Part shown: piece after piece, positions 5,891-9,548 of the stretch | How positions within the stretch are numbered: the stretch's first letter is position 1 | Layout: each line of letters starts with the position of its first letter | Assembly: GCA_016295225.1 (NCBI GenBank) | Contig: JAEDLP010000071.1 | Span: 1 to 9,548 of the forward strand | DNA length: 9,548 nucleotides | Source of the DNA: Oscillospiraceae bacterium | Lineage (GTDB): Bacteria > Bacillota > Clostridia > Oscillospirales > Oscillospiraceae | Direction of reading: 5' to 3' | The notes under the pieces: model-generated | Told to the model about the DNA's origin: nothing | Database searches by the model: none | The model's input: the letters and a program-made list of their open reading frames with translations, nothing else | Position numbers and translations under genes: made by a program

Positions 5891-6121
5891 TCAGAGGATC
5901 TGCAGCAGCGCCCAGGTCCATCCCCCCAGCGCCACGGCCAGAATCCCGCATTCCAGCATCAGCAGCCGCACCGCCCGGCCCTTTCTACGGCGCTTCCGGT
6001 CCTCCTCCATCCGCTGGGCCCTCCGCTCAGCCTGAGCAGGCGTCTGGCACAGAGCCACAAAGGGGCTCGTTACTTCCGTTTCCTTTGCCGTCAGGCGCAC
6101 AATGTTCTCTCTGTCCTTCAT
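5891..6121 (-). CDS. Small single-pass membrane protein (76 aa)
   Basis: The start ATG at 6121 follows AAAGGAAG by seven bases. Residues 1-30 are soluble (VRLTAKETEVTSPF, LCQTPAQAERRAQ), 35-48 are strongly basic (EEDRKRRRKGRAVR), and about 50-76 form one hydrophobic segment (LLMLECGILAVALGGW, then TWALLQIL) ending two residues after its last leucines. The basic stretch before the membrane segment predicts a cytoplasmic N-terminus. The layout (TAKET, then Q-T-PxQAERRAQ, then a basic stretch and membrane helix) recalls short proteins on Clostridia elements, without known function. It overlaps the upstream gene by 95 bp in another frame. A 230-bp non-coding region follows. Confidence 0.65.
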   Translation of the reverse strand: MKDRENIVRLTAKETEVTSPFVALCQTPAQAERRAQRMEEDRKRRRKGRAVRLLMLECGILAVALGGWTWALLQIL

Positions 6122-6293
6122 GATTTTCTTCCTTTCTCTTTTGGGTCTCGATTTCCATCAGGAAGCGGGCCGCCGCTTCGATAAAGTTCTTTTCCCGGCG
6201 CTTCCGTTCTTCCTCTGGCAGGATCGGGCGATATACCCTCGTCTCGCCGGTCTTGTGTTGGATCACCTTGGTCAACTGATACTCATACTCCAC
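6027..6293 (-). CDS. Small hypothetical protein, YEYQLT...GETRVYRP type (88 aa)
   Basis: The GTG at 6302 abuts the AGGAGG and cannot be used; the GTG at 6293 has a proper eight-base gap, so I start there (EYEYQLTKVIQHKTGE follows the initiator). Then come TRVYRPILPEEERKRRE and a helical FIEAAARFLMEIE. The pattern of a YEY strand, a TGxTRVYRPiLtxEEr motif and an amphipathic helix resembles very common short proteins of Clostridia integrative elements, function unknown. The last 30 or so residues (from about EENHEGQREH) overlap the next gene and have poor composition, so the functional protein may be the first 55-60 residues. Confidence 0.6.
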   Translation of the reverse strand: MEYEYQLTKVIQHKTGETRVYRPILPEEERKRREKNFIEAAARFLMEIETQKRKEENHEGQREHCAPDGKGNGSNEPLCGSVPDACSG

Positions 6294-6317
6294 AGCGGTC
6301 ACCTCCTCTCCATCCTA

Positions 6318-6509
6318 TTAAGTCGGGTGCTTGTCTGATTCTCGCGCCCTGCTCTTTCTCCTTTTCTTGTGGTACAGGTCACAGCCGCCCTCCGGCCGCC
6401 GTTTCACGCCCAGCTTGGCCCGGGTGACGCCCATCATCCAGTGGAAGTTGCAAAGGCCCCCTCTGCTCACAAAGTGGCACCCGGCGCAGCCGCCTTTTTT
6501 CATGCCCAT
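6318..6509 (-). CDS. Small Cys-rich, basic-tailed protein (63 aa)
   Basis: This is the C-terminal part of a longer minus frame whose upstream portion is only antisense to the YHYH gene. The ATG at 6509, or the one at 6503, follows AAGGATAGG. The protein reads MGMKKGGCAGCHFVSR, then LCNFHWMMGVTR, RRPEGGCDLYHKKRR and a basic tail. CxxC, a third Cys with His, a TR turn and a final GGC match a pattern I recall from short mobile-element proteins (CxxCxxW...CHYxxxTGxxRxxPxxxC) that probably bind one zinc. Start and function are uncertain. It is the first minus-strand gene of the left block and diverges from the YHYH gene. Confidence 0.6.
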   Translation of the reverse strand: MGMKKGGCAGCHFVSRGGLCNFHWMMGVTRAKLGVKRRPEGGCDLYHKKRRKSRARESDKHPT

Positions 6510-6530
6510 CCTATCCTTATCACCTCGACT

Positions 6531-6587
6531 TCCCTGGTTCCTTTTCCCTGTTTTCTGTGATACAATCCCGTTGAAAGGGTGTTGCCC
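6531..6587 (+). promoter_or_regulatory. Extended -10 promoter and leader A
   Basis: TGA-TACAAT at 6558-6566 is an extended -10 (TGnTACAAT). The -35 position (TTCCTT, 17 bases upstream) is weak, as usual for extended -10 promoters. The expected start of transcription near 6573 leaves a leader of about 15 bases with AAAGGG before the ATG at 6588. The whole block recurs at 7833-7889. Confidence 0.55.
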
Positions 6588-7328
6588 ATGAGAACCAAAC
6601 TGCTTCTGTTCCTGCTGATCTGTCTCCTGATCCCGGTCACCGCCTCTGCACATGCTGGCCGAACCGATTCCAACGGAGGACACACCAACCACGCCACCGG
6701 CGAGTATCACTATCACCACGGCTATGAAGCCCATCAGCACCCCGACGGGGTGTGTCCTTACGACTTCGATGATCGGACCGGGCAGAACTCCGGTACGCCG
6801 TCTTCCGGCCAAACCAGCGATCCAGCCCCCGCTCCCAAAGAACCCGAGTGGGTTCTCATGAAAGAGGGCTTTGGCGTCGATTTCTACTACTGCGAAGCCA
6901 CCGACCAGTGGAAGAGCCAGGACGGCACCATCTACGACAGCACGGCGAACTTCTATCAGACCTTTGGATTCGCCTATGATCCCGACGACCAGCGGTGGTA
7001 CAGTGACTACGGCTATATCGACGCCGACGGCAATTACTGCCTCTATGAAGAGTGCGGTATGTACGTCTGTCCTGAATGTGGATATGTCATCGAGGATGAC
7101 AACGATCACGCCAAAGACTGCGAATACAACTCCAACCCCTATATTTCCTCTGACTCACTTAAAGAACCATTAGTGGAAGACGGGAAAAGCGAAGATGGAC
7201 CTCTTGAAACATGGGTAGAAACCTTCTTCTTGATTCTCGGTCTCGGCTGTATCGCTCTGCCTTTTGTCCTCTGGGCCGTTTTGTTCATCGCTTCCCTGAT
7301 TTCTGACTACAGGAAGAAAAAACTATAA
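6588..7328 (+). CDS. YHYH domain protein, signal peptide and C-terminal membrane anchor (246 aa)
   Basis: The ATG at 6588 is chosen over the GTG at 6579 because AAAGGG lies eight bases before it. Residues 1-21 (MRTKLLLFLLICLLIPVTAS plus A) form a signal peptide with an ASA cleavage site. Then come HAGRTDSNGGHTNH and TGEYHYHHGYEAHQHPDG with VCPYDFDDRTG, the YHYH motif block found in exported Clostridia proteins, rich in histidine and possibly metal-binding. A proline/serine linker leads to an aromatic acidic region with GYIDADGNYC, and a CPECGYVIEDDNDHAKDC zinc-ribbon-like knuckle near residues 160-180. Residues about 210-238 are a membrane helix followed by RKKK, so the bulk should be extracellular. 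The next gene is coupled to it. Function unknown. Confidence 0.8.
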   Translation: MRTKLLLFLLICLLIPVTASAHAGRTDSNGGHTNHATGEYHYHHGYEAHQHPDGVCPYDFDDRTGQNSGTPSSGQTSDPAPAPKEPEWVLMKEGFGVDFYYCEATDQWKSQDGTIYDSTANFYQTFGFAYDPDDQRWYSDYGYIDADGNYCLYEECGMYVCPECGYVIEDDNDHAKDCEYNSNPYISSDSLKEPLVEDGKSEDGPLETWVETFFLILGLGCIALPFVLWAVLFIASLISDYRKKKL

Positions 7329-7341
7329 GGAGCTGATTTTC

Positions 7342-7713
7342 TTGCTGGATAAACTAAGCAAACGAATCTTGAAATACATGTGTACTGCCGATGACCCCAG
7401 CAATACATATTACGATTTCGGTGGCGATCTTTTCCGCATTGCCGATGCCGTCTCCTCCGATGCTGAAACAGTCCGTGCCGCTGTTGAATATCTCCATGCC
7501 ACTGGGTATGTTCGTTATCAGGGCCCGGTTGAAAAGCCCTATAGCTTCCTATTGGGCCACCTTGGTCTACATTACCGGGAACGGGTCCGGCGAGAGAACG
7601 CCCAATTCTTTCGGCGGAACGTTCTTACCCCCATTTTCGTTTCCTTTGTAACCTCGATAATCACCGTCAACGCATGGCCAGCAATACAGCGTTTGTTACA
7701 AACGCTGTGGTAA
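7342..7713 (+). CDS. Winged-helix protein with C-terminal membrane segment (123 aa)
   Basis: It starts at the TTG at 7342: AAGGAG overlaps the upstream TAA and lies nine bases before it, and no ATG fits until well inside the domain. Residues 1-65 look like a winged helix (LSKRILKYMC, FRIADAVSSDAETVRAAVEY, LHATGYVRYQG). Residues 66-82 contain SFLLGHLGLHYRE, like the HxGxxY segment of similar wHTH-membrane proteins. About 93-115 (VLTPIFVSFVTSIITV) is one membrane span. The likely role is a membrane-tethered sensor/regulator or effector working with the exported YHYH protein in the same operon; this is inference from coupling and topology. Its 3' end overlaps an antisense peptide gene. Confidence 0.7.
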   Translation: MLDKLSKRILKYMCTADDPSNTYYDFGGDLFRIADAVSSDAETVRAAVEYLHATGYVRYQGPVEKPYSFLLGHLGLHYRERVRRENAQFFRRNVLTPIFVSFVTSIITVNAWPAIQRLLQTLW

Positions 7714-7777
7714 TGGAAAGAATGACGACTGTTGCCGTTCCATGCTCCATCATCCACTCCAGGATTTTTTCGCCCAT
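7667..7777 (-). CDS. 36-aa hydrophobic peptide, possible type I toxin-like
   Basis: The ATG at 7777 follows AAGAGGTG with a five- to six-base gap. The peptide begins MGEKILEWMMEHGTA, continues with a hydrophobic span TVVILSITTAFVTNA and ends VLLAMR. A short polar head, one membrane helix and a charged end resemble small toxic or holin-like peptides of Firmicutes, although the usual lysine-rich tail is absent. It is encoded opposite the last 47 bp of the winged-helix gene, so transcripts from the two strands would pair. A perfect 10-bp hairpin lies inside its 3' part. No clear promoter is seen. It could equally be a chance frame antisense to a membrane segment. Confidence 0.4.
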   Translation of the reverse strand: MGEKILEWMMEHGTATVVILSITTAFVTNAVLLAMR

Positions 7778-7795
7778 ATTTTCACCTCTTCCCCC

Positions 7796-7825
7796 ACCAC
7801 GCCTTTAAAAAGGCGTGGTTCTTTC
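7796..7825 (+). terminator. Terminator of the YHYH/winged-helix operon
   Basis: The stem ACCACGCC/GGCGTGGT extends to 11 pairs with TTT/AAA, followed on the plus strand by TTCTTT. It lies 83 bp after the winged-helix stop. On the minus strand the same hairpin would sit in the 5' leader of the 36-aa peptide, about 20 bases before its ATG. Confidence 0.65.
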
Positions 7826-7832
7826 ACTGTAC

Positions 7833-7889
7833 TTCCTGGTTCCCTTACCCTGTGTTCTGTGGTACAATCCCTCTGAAAGGAGGTATCCC
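7833..7889 (+). promoter_or_regulatory. Extended -10 promoter and leader B (duplicate of A)
   Basis: TGG-TACAAT at 7860-7868, with the same distances to the ATG as in leader A (27 bases from the -10 to the ATG) and the same upstream CCTGGTTC-CCCTG-TTCTGTG run. Over 63 ungapped positions including the first codons, 51 are identical. AAAGGAGG here is a stronger ribosome site than the AAAGGG of A. The shared upstream run may also be a regulator site. Confidence 0.55.
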
Positions 7890-8120
7890 ATGAGGAATCT
7901 GTACTACCTTCACTTCCGGGAGTCTGCCGTCCCGCAGATCCTGGAAGCAATCTCTGATGGCGGTGCTATCATCACACCCGTCTTCGATTCTTCCTTCTAC
8001 ATCGAGAGTGACATGTCATTTGGCGCCATCAAGAACATCTTGAAGAAATCACCCTTCTTAACCCAGTGCAATCTCATCAAGGTGAAGAGCGGCTCGGAGT
8101 TTTCCATTACGCTGGAGTAA
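7890..8120 (+). CDS. Hypothetical protein (76 aa) under duplicated promoter
   Basis: The ATG at 7890 lies five bases after AAAGGAGGT; the longer frame to 7815 would begin upstream of the promoter. The predicted order from the sequence is a strand (NLYYLHF), a helix (AVPQILEAIS), a two-strand stretch (AIITPVFDSSFYIES), a helix (SFGAIKNILKKS) and a final strand (QCNLIKVKSGSEFSITL). That beta-alpha-beta-beta-alpha-beta order would fit a small ferredoxin-like fold. No cysteine pair, signal peptide or membrane segment is seen, so it is probably cytosolic. It is monocistronic between its own promoter and a strong terminator. Family not recognised; it shares regulation, not sequence, with the YHYH operon. 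Confidence 0.7.
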   Translation: MRNLYYLHFRESAVPQILEAISDGGAIITPVFDSSFYIESDMSFGAIKNILKKSPFLTQCNLIKVKSGSEFSITLE

Positions 8121-8136
8121 CCCCACTGCCGGTTTC

Positions 8137-8179
8137 AGCAGCGTGCCTGCCCAGTCCGGCAGGTGCGCTGCTTTCTTTT
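8137..8179 (+). terminator. Strong terminator after the 76-aa gene
   Basis: AGCAGCG pairs with CGCTGCT, continued by GCCTGCC with GGCAGGT (one T-G and one G-T pair), giving a stem of about 15 bp with a six-base loop. TTCTTTT follows on the plus strand. Confidence 0.8.
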
Positions 8180-8276
8180 CCGTCAGTCTCCCCCAACGGA
8201 TGGTCGCTTGCAGAATCACACTCTCACCTCATCCTAAAGTTATTTAGGGCTTGTCTGATTCTTCGTCTCAGCCCCT

Positions 8277-8444
8277 TTATCCAATTTTTTCAGGTCTCTC
8301 GTCAGCTTCAAGCCCACGAATAACGAGCCGGCGAATAATTTCCGAATATGTACACTTTTCATATCCAGATGATTTTTTCAACTTTTCCAGCTCAATAACA
8401 ATTTCATCCGGAAAAGACACCGTGGTTCTTTTCATATCTGTCAT
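8277..8444 (-). CDS. Ribbon-helix-helix transcriptional regulator (55 aa)
   Basis: The start is at the ATG at 8444, seven bases after GGAG; the longer frame to 8510 would run through the promoter and repeats. The ribbon strand is KRTTVSFPDEI, helix 1 VIELEKLKKSSG, and helix 2 TYSEIIRRLVIRGLEAD. This is the full Arc/CopG-type fold in 55 residues, expected to act as a dimer whose ribbon enters the major groove. It diverges from a second, unrelated ribbon-helix-helix gene, and the shared promoter region carries five copies of one repeat. Autorepression is likely because a repeat fills the spacer of its own promoter. Small size and position resemble plasmid or toxin-antitoxin regulators, but no toxin frame follows it. 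Confidence 0.8.
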   Translation of the reverse strand: MTDMKRTTVSFPDEIVIELEKLKKSSGYEKCTYSEIIRRLVIRGLEADERPEKIG

Positions 8445-8462
8445 GTTCAGTCTCCTTTCCCT

Positions 8463-8590
8463 AAAAGTGGTGTACCAATGTGTATATAATACCAAAAAGT
8501 GGTGTACCATTCAATGGTCAATCTTCCCAAAGGTACACCACTTTTCTTGTTGATTTTGGTACACCACCTTTGGTTGATAAAGTGGTGAAC
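8463..8590. promoter_or_regulatory. Five-copy operator array AAAAGTGGTGTACC
   Basis: Direct copies at 8463-8476 and 8495-8508 (exact, starts 32 bp apart), inverted copies at 8532-8545 (exact) and 8558-8571 (one change), and a degenerate direct copy AAAGTGGTGAAC at 8579-8590. The GGTGTACC core is nearly palindromic, as expected for dimeric ribbon-helix-helix binding. Copy 2 fills the spacer of the leftward promoter and copy 5 that of the rightward promoter. Copy 1 lies at the leftward transcript start; copies 3 and 4 lie between the promoters. Confidence 0.8.
8486..8514 (-). promoter_or_regulatory. Leftward promoter of the 55-aa regulator
   Basis: On the minus strand TTGAAT (8514-8509) and TATTAT (8491-8486) are separated by 17 bp. 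The spacer is exactly the second operator repeat. The ATG at 8444 lies about 35 bases beyond the expected transcript start. Confidence 0.6.
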
Positions 8591-8602
8591 TTTTGATAAA
8601 AT
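8574..8602 (+). promoter_or_regulatory. Rightward promoter of the 106-aa regulator
   Basis: TTGATA (8574-8579) and TAAAAT (8597-8602) are separated by 17 bp, with the fifth, degenerate repeat in the spacer. A second -10-like TATAAT at 8602-8607 has no well-spaced -35. GGAGG follows at 8616-8620. Confidence 0.6.
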
Positions 8603-8627
8603 ATAATAAATATATGGAGGTATGAAA

Positions 8628-8948
8628 ATGGCAACTGATAAACCAAGATTTTCCCTTACAATGGATGAATCTCTTCTGAATCGGGTAGAAAACTATCAAC
8701 TTAAGCACAAAATTCCCACAAAGAGCAAAGCAATCCAATGCCTTGTTGAAGTTGGGTTAAGAGACTTACAGCAAGCAAGCGCCGCTTTGAACACAAAAGA
8801 AAACCTCACCCTTAACGATGAGGATGAGGAATTGTTGAGGCTGTACCATCAGTTGGATCATGATGACCGCTTGACAATCAAGGGCGAAATCCGAGGCTTA
8901 CTCCTGACAGAAAAATATCAAAGTTCTGAAAAGAATCGGGCAATCTAA
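8628..8948 (+). CDS. Ribbon-helix-helix regulator with C-terminal helical domain (106 aa)
   Basis: The ATG at 8628 is chosen because it lies seven bases after GGAGG; the ATG at 8622 is one base away and unusable. Residues 5-45 form a ribbon-helix-helix (KPRFSLTMDESLLNRVENY, KSKAIQCLVEVGLRDL). Residues about 65-97 (LNDEDEELLRLYHQLDHDD, then RLTIKGEIRGLLL) match the tail often seen behind XRE-type helix-turn-helix regulators in Firmicutes, here attached to a different DNA-binding domain. The last ten residues are polar. It diverges from the 55-aa regulator across the repeat array, and either or both may bind it. Its own terminator follows within 15 bp, so it is monocistronic. Confidence 0.8.
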   Translation: MATDKPRFSLTMDESLLNRVENYQLKHKIPTKSKAIQCLVEVGLRDLQQASAALNTKENLTLNDEDEELLRLYHQLDHDDRLTIKGEIRGLLLTEKYQSSEKNRAI

Positions 8949-8960
8949 TTTTCTTTACAG

Positions 8961-8991
8961 ACTACCGCAAAAAAGATTAGGTAGTATTTTT
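8961..8991 (+). terminator. Terminator of the 106-aa regulator
   Basis: ACTACC (8961-8966) pairs with GGTAGT (8980-8985) around an A-rich loop of 13, followed by ATTTTT. The stem is short but perfect, and the T-run position is right. Confidence 0.6.
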
Positions 8992-8997
8992 CATGAT

Positions 8998-9070
8998 AAA
9001 AACGCCGCCCCCGGTGTTGGCGCACCAGGGACGGAAAAATAGAAGTCCCCCCGGCACAAAGCCGAGGGGA
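8998..9070 (-). terminator. Tandem terminators of the ToxN-like gene
   Basis: Read on the minus strand, the first hairpin (9070-9046) pairs TCCCC-CGGC with GCCG-GGGGA around five bases, with T5 starting six bases later. The second (9030-9009) pairs CACC-GGG with CCC-GGTG around six bases, again followed by T5 after GCGGCG. Each stem has a single C/A mismatch in the middle. They end the toxin transcript and shield the convergent regulator gene. Confidence 0.55.
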
Positions 9071-9091
9071 ACGGAAATAGACTGAATAAAA

Positions 9092-9548
9092 TTAGGAACG
9101 ATATTTTTTCACCTTATATTTTCCACAGCTGTTTTCCAACTTTTTAAAATCGCAACACACTTTCCTATAAAAGGGGTTGTTCCCTTCTACGGCTTTTTTG
9201 TAGGTTGCCAACGCCCTTTTCAAAATTAACTCTCTGTTTTTGTTGCAGTAGGCCAGTTGGTTGAGCAGCAGCGCCCGATACTTCTCATCGGGTTCTTCCA
9301 TAATATCGAATTCGATTAACTGATATTTCTTGACCGGAATCATATTGTTGAATCCCATGATTCCCAACTTTCCTTCATCCAGCTTCAGAACAGGACCTCC
9401 GGATTTTATATTTGCATGGTTTGGCTTCGGCGATTCCAAAGGTACATAGTAATCATAGGCTCCAACTGTCAGAATAATTCCAACATAGGGTCTTCTTTGA
9501 TTCTTATTCATCTGAACTCGATAATCAATTTTATGTAAGAACTCGACA
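9092..9548 (-). CDS. ToxN/AbiQ-family type III toxin (endoribonuclease), 5' end beyond window
   Basis: The family is recognised by RPYVGIILTVGAYDYYVPL followed by ESPKPNH, the ToxN/AbiQ core in which the S-P-K-x-K/H region holds active-site residues. Further matches are IMGFNNMIPV, the NRELILKRALATYKKA helix and the late CCDFKKLE motif. An internal ATG at 9511 would begin MNKNQRRPYVG, but the frame stays open to the edge and reads EFLHKIDYRVQ before it, which fits the usual yidyL-kfD-rV N-terminus; the true start is therefore outside. These toxins cleave RNA and are held inactive by a tandem-repeat RNA (ToxI) encoded just upstream, here also outside. The role would be plasmid/element maintenance or abortive phage defence. 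Confidence 0.85.
   Translation of the reverse strand, partial: VEFLHKIDYRVQMNKNQRRPYVGIILTVGAYDYYVPLESPKPNHANIKSGGPVLKLDEGKLGIMGFNNMIPVKKYQLIEFDIMEEPDEKYRALLLNQLAYCNKNRELILKRALATYKKAVEGNNPFYRKVCCDFKKLENSCGKYKVKKYRS

Noticed and set aside
6510..7109. Minus-strand frame upstream of the 63-aa Cys-rich protein, giving 263 codons in total
   Set aside because: The upstream 200 codons are antisense to the YHYH gene, with repetitive V/G/I composition; only the last 63 codons look real.
8463..8590. CRISPR array
   Set aside because: The repeats are short, in both orientations and unevenly spaced; this fits operators or iterons, not repeat-spacer units.
8511..8738. Minus frame of 75 codons over the repeat array
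   Set aside because: Reads through operators, promoter and the start of the 106-aa regulator, with no ribosome site.

Overview
The window reads as accessory DNA, most likely an integrated or conjugative mobile element, from a high-GC gut Clostridia (Oscillospiraceae, Flavonifractor/Oscillibacter-like). The basis is the gene content (rolling-circle-type Rep, DUF3102, PcfJ, PcfK/AcrIIA9-like, DUF4406 and Lar-like zinc ribbon), strong AGGAGG-type ribosome sites, and a dispersed palindromic repeat that I recall as frequent in those genomes. The taxonomic call is inference.

Left block (1-6509), all on the minus strand and read right to left. It starts with a Cys-rich 63-aa protein and two overlapping small genes, one of them membrane-anchored. 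A 740-bp stretch without protein genes follows, holding folded repeats, a tRNA 3'-half remnant, an intact tRNA-Ser(UGA) and a hairpin terminator. Next come two hypothetical proteins, a PcfK/AcrIIA9-like protein and a large PcfJ-domain protein. After another repeat copy comes a tightly coupled run: DUF3102 coiled-coil protein, small Cys-rich protein, Lar-like zinc ribbon, DUF4406 protein and small zinc protein. A decayed reading frame and the N-terminus of a rolling-circle-type replication protein, cut by the window edge, end the block. ATGA-type overlaps suggest translational coupling across most of it.

Middle block (6531-8179), plus strand. An extended -10 promoter drives a secreted/membrane YHYH protein and a coupled winged-helix protein with one membrane segment. 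A 36-aa hydrophobic peptide is encoded antisense to the end of the second gene. The same promoter-leader (51 of 63 positions identical, ungapped) recurs 1302 bp downstream, before an unrelated 76-aa gene. Each unit ends in a hairpin terminator.

Right block (about 8280-9548) is visibly AT-richer. Two divergent ribbon-helix-helix regulators flank a promoter region with five copies of an AAAGTGGTGTACC repeat; one copy lies inside the -35/-10 spacer of each divergent promoter. Convergent to this is a ToxN/AbiQ-family type III toxin gene whose 5' end, and presumably its RNA antitoxin, lies beyond the right edge.

Together: replication and mobilisation-associated genes on the left, possible anti-defence genes (AcrIIA9-like, Lar-like) inside that operon, an undescribed envelope-associated module in the middle, and a regulator pair plus an abortive-infection/maintenance toxin on the right.
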